From Plotosus lineatus (lineage: Eukaryota > Chordata > Actinopteri > Siluriformes > Plotosidae): a stretch of DNA of 64,000 nucleotides. A program made the position numbers and the translations under genes. Of this stretch, positions 34,399 through 45,400 are shown one piece after another. Positions within the stretch are counted from its first letter, which is position 1. The number at the start of each line of letters is the position of its first letter. The notes under the pieces were generated by a model. That model had not been told where the DNA came from. It did no database searches and saw nothing but the letters and a program-made list of their open reading frames with translations. The stretch spans positions 62,797,080 through 62,861,079 of the forward strand of contig CM045729.1 of assembly GCA_024760905.1 (NCBI GenBank), in the 5' to 3' direction.

Positions 34399-34771
34399 TA
34401 TGATTTCGATTAATTGATGGTGTTTGTTGATTTATGTTATACAATACAAATATGCTCCACAGTGAAGTGGCAGAAATGTGTAAAATATTTGCAATCACAA
34501 AACATGTGTTTAAAGAAATCTTGCTGTAGATGTTTGAAATTGGGCATAATAACATTTTGAAATGTAATTTAGCTATATTTAAGTTACAGGAGGAATACCA
34601 CTGATTATTTGTTCACGGAAATGATTTCCTTTCTTTACATTTTCTATAAACAGACAATAGTCACATCAGCTCCATTATGGCTTCTTCTGAAAATCGTTCA
34701 AAATTTTAATGTACATTTCACACAAACATTTATAGCATAACAGTGATAACAGCTGATGCATCATGTGATGT

Positions 34772-34890
34772 GGGCAGTGGTGGTCCTGTGGATACGGCTC
34801 TAATTACTGATCCAAAGGCTGATCCAGCACCAAGCCGCCACTACTGAACCCTTGAGCTAAGCCATGAGTGCATCTGCCAAATGCCATAAA
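34772..34890 (+). mobile_element. SINE remnant ending GCATCTGCCAAATGCCATAA
   Basis: A head-like GGGCAGTGGTGGTCCTGTGG is followed by a 3' part with GAACCCTTGAGCTAAG and CTGCCAAATGCCATAAATG, a 3' module seen in fish SINEs. The middle is missing. Confidence 0.5.
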
Positions 34891-35674
34891 TGTGTGCGCC
34901 ATTAAGGCAACTTTTAAAATTCATTAAAACTTTGAAAAAGTTACTTTTACATTAATACACGTGAGGGTCTTATTGTGTTGCTTTTCTTATATTTTTAGAA
35001 CAACATTTTGTCAAATTTTTAATATTTCAGAATCAGGAAATTTGACAAACCATGAGTTTTCTTTCATTTTGATTGAAGCTTTACTGTGAGCTTGTGAGTT
35101 GGATTATGTCTATTGTTGGGAGATATTGAAGCAATCAGACTGTCGAAGATCACTGGATGACGTCATTCCAGTTGCAATTGATTATTTAAATTGGTCTAAA
35201 ATTAAAAGCTGAAGCCTTTCTGATTCTGGTCTATGACTATTAAAAAAATCTGTCTGATCTAAGTATGAATGCTTTTATATACCAGACTGAGATAAAAGTG
35301 AGAGGTTTGAAAAACAAAGCTTATGTATTGCAGGATTTTTGCCAGGCAATTGTGGGTTATAATCACAGTGTGGGGCCGAAGACTTTTCAGTAGAAAACAG
35401 GCACAAACGGCAGATGCTCATTGATTAGCAACTTGTTTCTAACTCCGAGAAAATAAGCAGAGCGAGTGCACGAGTAGAAAATAAAGGGTGGGAGAGTGAA
35501 GGAGTAAATATAGGCATGACTGCCCTGGAAGACTTAAATCAATTATATTGAGTAACATGTAGTGTAGTGAGCTCTTTCTTTTATCCTTCTATGTATTTGT
35601 TAGACACAGCAGTATAAAATGTATTGAGAAATTGAATTGTGTTATGATTTCATTCAGTAGATATATACACAGAT
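34891..35674. other. AT-rich spacer before RTE copy C
   Basis: No features were recognised up to the target-site duplication at 35675. Confidence 0.35.
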
Positions 35675-35811
35675 ATACTGATATCAAATAATGCAGCCGT
35701 GAGGGGGGGGCACAAACCAGTGTCTCTCCCTCACGCCGGTCCCAAGCCCGGATAAATGCAGAGGGTTGCGTCAGGAAGGGCATCCGGCGTAAAACAAATG
35801 CCAAATAAACT

Positions 35812-37320
35812 ATGCGAATCACAAGAAAGAATGACATACCGGATCGGTCGAGGCCCGGGTTAACAACGACCGCCATCAGTGCCGTCAACCAACAGGGTGC
35901 TGATGGAAATTGGACTACTGTTGGTCGAAGACGTCGAAGAAGGAGAGGCGGGAGGCGTGTCCGTTGCCAGAGAGAGAAGAGGAAAGGCATGAGTCTAGGA
36001 CTGAAAGTAGGGACTTTGAATATTGGAACTATGACAGGAAAAGATAGAGAGCTGGCTGACATGATGCAGAGGAGGAAGGTGGACATACTGTGTGTTCAGG
36101 AGACCAGGTGGAAAGGTCGCAAGGCTAGAAGCATAGGAGCAGGGTTTAAGCTGTTTTATCACGGTGTGGATGGGAAGAGAAATGGAGTCGGAGTCATCTT
36201 GAAGGAGGAGTTTGCCAGGAATGTTCTAGAAGTGAAAAGAGTGTCAGACAGAGTGATGAGTCTCAAGTTAGAAATTAAAGGTGTGATGGTCAATGTTGTT
36301 AGTGCTTATGCCCCACAGACAGGATGTGAGCGAGAAGAGAAGGGAGGAGAAGAATTCTGGAGGGAGTTAGATGAAGTGATGCAGAGTACCCCCAGAGGTG
36401 AAAGAGTGGTCATTGGGGCAGACTTCAATGGACATGTTGGTGCAGGAAACAGAGGGGACGAGGAAGTGATGGGTAGGTTTGGTATCCAGGACAGGAGCAT
36501 GAAGGACAGATGTTGGTAGATTTTGCAAAAAGGATGGAAATGGCTGTGGTGAATACTTTCTTCCAGAAGAGAGAGGAGCATAGGGTGACTTATAAAAGTG
36601 GAGGTAGGAGCACACAGGTAGACTACATCTTGTGCAGGCGATGTAATTTAAAGGAAGTCAGTGACTGCAAAGTAGTAGCGGGTGAGAGTGTTGCCAAACA
36701 GCATAGGATGGTGGTGTGCAGGATGATGCTGATGGTGAGGAAGGTGAAGAAGGCAAAGGCAGAGCAGAAGACAAAGTGGTGGAAGTTGAAAAGGAAGAGT
36801 GTCGGGTTGTCTTCAAGGAGGAGTTGAAACAGGCTTTGGGTGGTCAGGAAGTGCTTCCAGATGACTGGACAACTACAGCGAATGTGATCAGGGACACAGG
36901 TAGGAGAATACTTGGTGTGTCATCTGGAAGGAAAGTAGATAAGGAGACTTGGTGGTGGAATGAGGAAGTGCAGGAGTGTGTACAAAGGAAGAGATTAGCT
37001 AAGAAGAAGTGGGACATTGACAAAACCGAAGAGAGTAAACAGGAGTACAGGGAGACGCAGCGTAAGGCAAAGGTAGCAGTGTCAAAGGCCAAACAGAGCG
37101 CGTTTGATGACTTGTATGCTCGGTTGGAAAGTAAGGAGGAGAAAATGATTTATACAGGTTGGCACAGCAGAGAAATAGAGATGGGAAGGACGTGCAGCAA
37201 GTTAGATTGATAAAGGACAGAGAGGGAAATGTATTGACTGATGACAGAAGTGTGCTGGGAAGATGGAAAGAGTACTTTGAAGAGCTGATGAACGAGGAAA
37301 ATGAGAGAGAAAAAGAGGAG
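35812..37320 (+). pseudogene. RTE endonuclease and linker (copy C), frameshifted
   Basis: Endonuclease blocks are present: TLNIGTMTGKDRELADMM, DILCVQETRWKG, VVSAYAPQTGCE and IGADFNGHVGAGNRGDEEV, then VDYILCRRCN and the His in AKQHRMVV. One-base losses relative to copy B occur near 36500, near 36790 (GTTGAAAAGG versus GCTGAAAAAGG) and near 37135 (AAGGAGGAGAAAA versus AAAGAGGGAGAAAA). The successive frames are 35812-36519, 36510-36827, 36716-37210 and a last one ending TGA at 37327-37329. The linker basic motif WWWNEEVQECVQRKRLAKKKW is intact in the third. Confidence 0.88.
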
Positions 37321-37325
37321 AAGAG

Positions 37326-38810
37326 GTGACTGTTGAGGACCAGGAAGTAGCAAAGATTAGTAAGGGTGAAGTGAGGAGGGCATTGAAGAGGATGAAGAAT
37401 GGAAAGGCAGTTGGTCCTGATGACATACCGGTGGAGGTATGGAAGTGTCTAGGAGAGGTAGCAGTAGATTTTCTGACAAGAACATTTAACAAGGTCTTAG
37501 AGAGTGAGAGGATGCCAGAGGAATGGAGGAGAAGTGTGCTGGTGCCCATTTTTAAGAACAAGGGAGACGTGCAGAGTTGTGGCAACTACAGAGGGATAAA
37601 GTTGATGAGCCATACGATGAAGTTATGGGAAAGAATAGTGGAAGCTAGACTAAGGGCAGAAGTCAGCATTTGTGAACAACAGTTTGGTTTCATGCCCAGA
37701 AAGAGCACCACAGATGCAGTGTTTGCCTTGAGGATGTTAATGGAGAAGTACAGAGAAGGTCAGAGGGAGCTGCATTGTGCCTTTGTGGATCTGGAGAAAG
37801 CATATGACAGGGTGCCGAGAGAAGAACTGTGGTATTGCATGAGGAAGTCTGGAGTGGCAGAGAAGTATGTTAGAGTGGTGCAGGACATGTATGAGAGATG
37901 TAAGACAGTGGTGAGGTGTGCTGTCGGTGTGACAGAAGAGTTCAAGGTGGAGGTGGGACTGCATCAAGGGTCAGCTCTCAGCCCCTTCTTGTTCGCTATG
38001 GTGATGGACAGGCTGACAGACGAGGTTAGACAAGATTCCCCATGGACTATGATGTTTGCAGATGACATTATAATCTGTAGTGAGAGCAGAGAACAAGTGC
38101 AGGAAAATCTAGAGAGGTGGAGGTATGCCCTGGAAAGGAGGGGAATGAAGATTAGCCTCAGTAAGACAGAATACATGTGCATGAATGCCAAGGACCAAAG
38201 AGGAACGGTGAGATTACAGGGAGCAGAGATAAGAAAGGTGGAGGATTTTCAGTACTTAGGCTCAACAATCCAGAGAAATGGAGAGTGTGGAAAAGAGGTC
38301 AAGAAGCGTGTGCAGGCAGGTTGGAATGGTTGGAGAAAAGTGTCCGGTGTGATGTGTGATAGGAGGGTATCGGCAAAAATGAAAGGAAAAGTGTACAAGA
38401 CGGTGTTGAGGCCAACGATGCTGTATGGGTTAGAAACAGTGGCCCTGGGGAAAAGACAGGAGGCAGAGTTGGAGGTAGCAGAGATGAAAATGTTGAGGTT
38501 CTCTTTGGGAGTAACGAGGATGGATAGGATTAGGAATGAGCACATCAGAGGGACAGCACATGTAAGACGTTTTGGAGACAAAGTCAGAGAGGCTAGATTG
38601 AGATGGTTTGGACATGTACAGAGGAGGGATAGTGAGTATATTGGTAATAGGATGCTGAGGCTGGAACTACCAGGCAAAAGGCCTAGAGGAAGACCAAAGA
38701 GACGATTCATGGATGTGGTGAAGGAAGACATGAAGGTCGTTGGTGTAAGAGAAGAAGATGCAAAGGATAGGGTGAGATGGAGGCAGATGATTCGCTGTGG
38801 CGACCCCTGA
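37326..38810 (+). CDS. RTE reverse transcriptase ORF (copy C), open
   Basis: A 494-residue open frame, nearly identical to copy A. I see about five substitutions, for example FADDIIIC versus FADDIVIC and EDFQYLG versus EDFKYLG. Catalytic Asp residues are in DLEKAYDRV and FADD. The primer-grip region and the basic C-terminus RPRGRPKRRFMDVVKEDMK are intact. It begins at GTG, not ATG, continuous with an upstream open stretch in the same frame back to a TGA, so it is the C-terminal part of the LINE polyprotein. The upstream linker is in the +1 phase relative to it. Confidence 0.87.
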   Translation: MTVEDQEVAKISKGEVRRALKRMKNGKAVGPDDIPVEVWKCLGEVAVDFLTRTFNKVLESERMPEEWRRSVLVPIFKNKGDVQSCGNYRGIKLMSHTMKLWERIVEARLRAEVSICEQQFGFMPRKSTTDAVFALRMLMEKYREGQRELHCAFVDLEKAYDRVPREELWYCMRKSGVAEKYVRVVQDMYERCKTVVRCAVGVTEEFKVEVGLHQGSALSPFLFAMVMDRLTDEVRQDSPWTMMFADDIIICSESREQVQENLERWRYALERRGMKISLSKTEYMCMNAKDQRGTVRLQGAEIRKVEDFQYLGSTIQRNGECGKEVKKRVQAGWNGWRKVSGVMCDRRVSAKMKGKVYKTVLRPTMLYGLETVALGKRQEAELEVAEMKMLRFSLGVTRMDRIRNEHIRGTAHVRRFGDKVREARLRWFGHVQRRDSEYIGNRMLRLELPGKRPRGRPKRRFMDVVKEDMKVVGVREEDAKDRVRWRQMIRCGDP

Positions 38811-38960
38811 AGGGAAAAGCCGAAAGGAAAAGAAGAAGAAGAAGATACTGATATCAAATGCAGTATATTCTTTGGAAATACCTTATATAAGTAAATAGAA
38901 TGTTATGTATGTGGCTAAAATAATAATAATAATAATGATGTATATGTCATATGACATATG

Positions 38961-38964
<4 letters not shown>

Positions 38965-39034
<70 letters not shown>
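38965..39034. repeat. (TA)n microsatellite
   Basis: A TA alternation just downstream of the RTE copy C target site. Confidence 0.95.
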
Positions 39035-39037
<3 letters not shown>

Positions 39038-39132
39038 TTTTATTTTTTAATTTTTTTTCTCTTATTTTCTGTGCCACTTTTCCTTCATAGATTTAGAGGA
39101 AAGCTGGAGTCAATTTAAAGAGCATCTGGATG

Positions 39133-39340
39133 AAAAGTTCAGGACACCCTAAGCAGCTTACCAGTCCATTACAGGGCTATTGTAGCCACCAACAACCATT
39201 CACACTTGGGAGCAATCCAGAATAGCTAAAGGTTTTGGACAGTGGGAGGAAACCCACACATGAGTGGGAAATTCATATTCTACACAGAAATAGCTTTACC
39301 AACTATGGGTCTAACACCACACCACTGTGCACCCTGTCAA
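39133..39340 (-). mobile_element. Old SINE relic
   Basis: Plus-strand CAACAACCATTCACACTTGG, TTTGGACAGTGGGAGGAAAC and TAACACCACACCACTGTGC are the minus-oriented SINE body and head complement, with deletions. Confidence 0.5.
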
Positions 39341-40665
39341 AAACAAGCTGTTTAATTAAATCTTATAAAAAGAATAATACGGGAAAAGTTACACAATAAA
39401 TCCACATTGTTCTGGGACACCTTAAACACAGTGCTTCATTCTTTCTTTTAACATCACTATTTTAACTTTCTTTTAATATTATTATACAGGCAACAGCTAC
39501 AGCATAAGCAATCTATTTGTTTTAGCATTTAAAACTGGTTACGCACTGACTTAGAGGTGCTGTAGTGGAAGTCTTGCAGTCGTAAACCAAATGCACAGAT
39601 GTGCAACATCTGAATGATCAAATGCACAAAAGCAGCCATAAACCATTTCATGGACTTTAAAGCGCCATAAAGTCAGCCTGACTCAGAAATCCACAGCACA
39701 AGGTCAATGGTAATCAGAACAACTAGTGTGAATGAACCACAACCAGCAAGTGCATGAAGAAACCTTGAGCAATTTCAACAGAATAAAAGAAAAAAAGGGG
39801 TAGAGACAATTTTATTTATTATCCTAAATAAAATGTCAGTTGCAGAGATGAAACCATCAGTCGTAATTAAAGGTGTAATCACATATTTATCACAAACATA
39901 TTTAATAATTTGAATATTTATTTCAATTCTGTATTCTTTATATCAATATATTTACCAGAGATCTAAATGAAGACATCACTATAGTAACTGCTGTGATTAT
40001 ATAAGCCATGTTTAACTGAAATTCCTTCCCTCCTCTAAGCGCCAATAATGAATCTATGTTCAAAGTCACTTAGATCTTTTCCTCTTGCCATCTTGATGCA
40101 AAACCAAAGCCATCTGGCCTTGATCAGCATTATTATACTTGTCACAGTACATGACATGATGGCATTTGCTTGACTCAGCAATACACCTGTCTAGAAGCAT
40201 CAGTTCTCATAATATTATGCTAATTTATTCAGCTTCTTAAATTATTATTATTATTATTATTATTATTAAAAGGAATATTTTTCCGAAAGAGTGTGTAAAA
40301 ACTCAGAACAATTCCAGCAACACAGTTCAACAAATATATTACAATACATGTCACAATAAGTATACAGCACAAGTCCAGTGGTATACACAATCACAAATTA
40401 CAATTTACAATTACAATTGCAACATCATGTATGAATTAGCATGCTGATATTACTGTTACTGCTCCTGAAATAACCCCACTTAGCAGCATACTCTCAATTA
40501 CAAAAAAGTCAAACCTCGGCTTGCTCCTCCTGCAGCAAGACATTTCACTAATAATCTAGAACCTCCACTGATCCAACTTAAAGATTATTCACTGAACCTT
40601 CACCATTCCTGTCTCCATTCATCTCAGATGAATGTGCAAGATCAAGCCACCACTTTCTTTGAAAA
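39341..40665 (-). other. Downstream flank of cckbr, probable 3' UTR in part
   Basis: Follows the cckbr stop on the minus strand. No other gene is visible. It contains an (ATT)n tract at 40238-40268 and a candidate polyadenylation hexamer at 40224-40229. The UTR extent is not known. Confidence 0.45.
40224..40229 (-). promoter_or_regulatory. Candidate cckbr polyadenylation signal AATAAA
   Basis: TTTATT on the plus strand reads AATAAA on the minus strand, about 440 bp after the cckbr stop. The motif is frequent in AT-rich DNA, so this is a guess. Confidence 0.3.
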
Positions 40666-41195
40666 TTAGCATGGTCCCATGGTGCTGATGGTAGTATAGT
40701 TAAACTTCGACATAGATGCAACTGTAGTGGTGGCATCATCATCTCCCTCACTGAAGCTTTGGGGACGGCATGATTGGCAACAGCAGGAAAAAGTGGTTAG
40801 CAGAGCCTTGCGGAAGCGTTTGTTCATGAAGCAGTAAATGATGGGATTGACGCAGGCAGAAGTGTAGGACAGGAGATGAATGAAGGAGATTGGGGTTCCA
40901 GAGAGAGCTCTGAGAGCAGAAGGTGGATGGAAGGCTTTCCAGGTATTAACACAATACAAAGGCATCCAGCAGATGAAGAACATGGTAACAATAACAATCA
41001 GCATGCGAATCACACGCCTTTTGGCCATGAGTTTGTTCTCAGAGGTGTTACTGCGAGGACGGTCCATTTTGGCAGACTCAGCCAGGGTGAGGGTGGACAT
41101 CTCGATGGAGTTAGGTCGCTTCGGTACTTGAATGTAGCAGCCATCACTATGATCAATGCCAGATGAGATGGTGGCATTTGCGCTATTTTTCATTC
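40666..41195 (-). CDS. cckbr: cckbr exon 5 (loop 3, TM6-TM7, C-tail, stop)
   Basis: The acceptor TTTTCCAG ends at 41196 and the stop TAA is at 40666-40668. It encodes the loop-3 motif [10 protein letters not shown] conserved in CCK receptors, a basic [11 protein letters not shown] before TM6, CWMPLY in TM6, [18 protein letters not shown] into TM7, [13 protein letters not shown], and a Ser/Thr-rich tail. The ATG at 41191-41193 is a normal internal Met. Confidence 0.92.
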
Positions 41196-42412
41196 CTGGA
41201 AAATATCGAGATTAGAAGATTAATCAGGAGCAAATTAAAGTTTATTTATAACCTTAACTGAGTTAGACTAATTTAACTAATTTACCACAGCTATTTAGGT
41301 AACACATGGTACAGTACTGGAATTGTAGGTTGCACTGACAAATAAGCATTTCCTCCACAGTTCACACACATGCACATGAGCCTACTTGGCTGTTTCAAAT
41401 TTCCTTTGGGTATGAACGAGAGTATGAATGGCTGTGTGTGTATTGACTATGCAAGTCTGTCTGGCTGTTCAGGGTGTACGCTGCCTTCACCCACTGACGG
41501 CTGAGATAGGTGCCAGCCTCTAAGCAACCCTAGTAGTAGTAAACAGTTTGGCAAATGAGTGAGTCATGAGCTATTAGCTTGTATTCATAAAAAAAATTGA
41601 TCTCATATTGGTAGAACAGGAGGAGCAGGATCTCACGACTTTGGCCTTTCTTCTGCTTCAGTTCAAACTGTATTCCACAGTAGAGCTCCCGCGAGATGAG
41701 ACCATAAGCAGTGGTCATCATGACTCCAGGAATGACAAAAAGAATCAACAGCAATAGTAGATACCTGTAATATGAAAGAATACAAGGAAATGTTAGCTTC
41801 TGCAATCTGAAAAAGATTTCCGGTTGCATTTAATACTCTTGGGAAACTTTCATACTACCAACAATGCATTAAAATTCATTTTTGTTTACACTAATCTGGG
41901 TGGTATTCTGAGCTTGCATTCTTTCAGAATTTATGACAAAAGATTGTTGGGTTCTTTTGCATTTATTTATATATTTCTGGAAATGAATAAACAGGGGAAA
42001 ATATTTACATGACTGAAAATACACATCTTGATGGGAAGATCAACAGTAATACAGAAAAAAAGACAATTCTACAAGTGTTTGAAATGTTGTTTCGTTCATG
42101 GTCCTGGACATGTGTGTTCATATATGAGGCAATTGTTCAGGTCCAGGAATACTTTGGAGCAAAATCTGTTTCAGCTGAAAAACTAAAACTGTGTCATCTG
42201 CTTCCAAGAATGATTCAGTCCACATTTAGTCCAGGGGCACACATATAAAGCACACAATTGGATCCTACCATAAATTAATTGAAAACATATGGAGTGAAAT
42301 ACACTGCATGGCCTCAAATCCTTCCCATGATTCTTTGACTTTACAGTGTATTTATAATGGGTATTTATTAAAGTAAATTTTACATGTTTGTTCTCTTTTA
42401 ACATACAGATAA

Positions 42413-42464
<52 letters not shown>

Positions 42465-45400
42465 CACCTCACATATTATTAGTAAGCAATAATAGCTGAA
42501 CACTGTCAATCAAACAAAGTGCAAGTGTGAGAATAAAGCACAGTTTGTTAGTACCGCTTTCGGTTCCTGCACATGTGTTAGAACACAAAAATTGACACAC
42601 AGAGAATGAATGGCTAAAATAATCATAAGCCATCCAGCCTGTATCTGCAGCCTAATGGTCAGTACTTTTATAAAATTAATAGTATGTCTTTGTGCTGTAA
42701 ATATATATTAATATTTGTTTGTGCCTTTGAATAGATAAATCACTTTACCTCAATTTGTAAATGTATTTAGCACATGTACTTTCAGATGTAGTTTCAAATA
42801 TATTTGAGAATGTTTTTGGTTGAACTATAATACGTAACTGATTGCAGTTCACCCCTGTATAGACAGCCATTTCTTAAGTTTATAATTCTACCCACGGGTG
42901 TACCTGGTCCCCCCAAAGTGCTTAGTAACATAATAAATAAAATTATAAAATTATAGCCCCTGGGAATTGAATTCAGCTCAACCAAGATTCCCCCCCCCCC
43001 CCCCCCAGAGAGAGAGAGATAATAGAATTAGCAACTGGTCATCAGTCTGTATTAAATCTTTGAATCAGGTACGTACAGTGTTTTTGTCATTTTGAAACTA
43101 CAGTCACAAAAATGTAAATAATGCTATCCAACTCTTGTGTAATTAAAATGCAACAAAAGGTTTAAAAGAAAAGGTAGCGCGAATACATTGTTGATAATTT
43201 TATTAAATAAATAAAATATTGAATTTTGTGTGTTTTAATTAATGTAACGAATTTCAAGCAGTGGAATGGTTATATGTGGTGGAATGTGATGTCAGGGCAA
43301 TACGCACTAATTCTGTGTAATGTTGCACTTTCCTTTATTTTCTGAACCGCTTAATCCTAATTAGGGTTGCGGAAAGGCTGACACCCATCTCATCCAACTC
43401 TCGCAAGGGCAGAGTATACACTGGACAATTTCCCAGGCCATCGCAGGGTAGAAACACGCTGATGGATATGCAGCCTACTCGTTGTTAAAGTCAGCAATGG
43501 TTCTTTTGCATACCTCCCAAAACAAACAGTGAGACATGTCTGGCCTTTGATAACCCATTTGGTGGCAATGGAGGGCAGCAGTGCTATACCATTAATAATG
43601 GGGCTTGAACCCTTGGGATCAATAATCCAGCATTCTGCCACCGGGCCACCTGGGTGCACGTGTACTGGTGGTATTGTACAATGCTTTGGGTGTGGTAAAA
43701 TCACAGGGGAGTGCTGCATCCTATAGAAAACGGTGGAAAGGACTGGAGTTGTGCAATCCAACGGAGGGGAGGAGCAACACAGACAGTTGGGGCTTGTCTG
43801 GGCTTGCCTGGGCTTGTTCAGGCTTGTACCAGAGAGAAAACAACTTGTTGAGGGAATCTATATTAAGGACCTGTTGCCGACTGGCTCCAGGCTCTTACGG
43901 TCTCCTCCAGTCTCTTCCAGTCTCCTCGAGGCGCTTCGGGTGGATCACGGATTAACTCATCTCAGGTGAACTATGGAACACGCTTCGCCTAAATTCTTGT
44001 TCGGGACTTCACCATTGAAGGCCATCAGCCACGACCACACACAGCCCACGCGAGGGTGGTCATCATTTGCTTCGTCCGACACACGGGATGGCAAGCCTTT
44101 CCCCGCCAGCACATGCGCCATCACTAAATTTACCCTGCTGCAGGCGCTTGGTGAGTTTGGGACCCTTGGGTAACTTGTATATGGTTTAGGTCTAAGTTGT
44201 AAATAATATGCACTTTGTCTTATGTTGTTCATATTATTAAATTGTATAGTTTATGTCGTGGTCTGTCGTGCTTTGCTGGTTTCAAGGTGCAATTTTGATC
44301 CTCTGAATTTTCCTATCCGTAATGAGTGGGGGCTCGTCTGATAGAATCCATTAGGCATATGTAACAGTTCTATGTCTGGGGCAGTAGTGGCCTGGGGTAA
44401 AGCATGCCGGAACGCTGATTCGAAGATTGGGGGTTCGAGTCCCATTCTCCACAAGGTTGTCACTGTTCCCTCCAGTGCAGCTAACTGGGTTATCAAAGGC
44501 CAGCCATGTCGCTCACTGTCTATGATGAGAGGCATTTAAAAGTACCTTTACTAACTTTCATAAAAAGCTGCATAGCCGTCAGCATGTTTCTGTCCCTTGC
44601 TAAAGGGTTGTGTCAGGAAGGGCATCCGACGTAAAAACCTATGCCAAATCAAATATGCAAATCAGATGATTTGCTGTGGTGACCCTTGAAAAAGGGAAAA
44701 AGCCGAAAGGAAAAGAAGATGAAAGAAGAAGAGCTTTGGTTCTATGTCTGTTTCGAATAGCAATAACAAAGCAGTTTGACGAGAAGGATGATAATTTGCA
44801 TAATAACTTGGCAGTGCAGTGCTAATTTGTAAGAAAAATAAGAAGTTTGAGATAAAGTGTAGGGAAACAGAAGAACGAATATAATTTCTAGAGGGAAAAA
44901 ATACGACGGTGTTTGCTAATATCTTTGTGCCTGCTGCATGGGTCATTGAGACTCACATACAGAACTGAGCAAATAGTTTTTACAAAAACTTAATGGCCTA
45001 TTCCATTTTATTTCAAAGAAATAATACTGTTGTTCATGTGGGTGCCTTTAATTTTTTATTTAATGTGAAATTTGTTGTAAAGAAATACCAAACAGTGAAA
45101 TTACTTACCAAGCCTGCTTCACCTGGTCTTTGGGCCAATCATGGCGGCACATATGTAGAGTATTGTTGTTGGATGTGGTGTAGCTCACAAGCGAGGAGTA
45201 GATTGGGTATGGGGTCATGATGAGGAAAGACAGAGCCCAAGTCATAGCAATAACCTTGTATGCATGGGAACGAGTCTGCCAGGCCCGGGATTTCAGAGGA
45301 TTACAGATAGCACTGTATCTCTCAAATGCTATGGCCACAAGGCTGAAGGTGGATATGCTAACAGAAATTCCTGTTGGAGACAGGAAGATTTGTAGATTTA

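Larger units (their letters stand above)
35690..38844 (+). mobile_element. RTE-clade LINE, copy C, near full length with TSD
   Basis: A 15-bp duplication ATACTGATATCAAAT lies at 35675-35689 and 38845-38859. The element starts AATGCAGCCGTGAGGGGGG and ends CGAAAGGAAAAG with a GAAGAAGAAG tail. The 5' region has GGAAGGGCATCCGGCGTAAA, then the endonuclease, linker and RT. The endonuclease/linker part has at least three single-base losses; the RT frame is intact. Near identity with copy A shows recent family activity. Confidence 0.95.
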
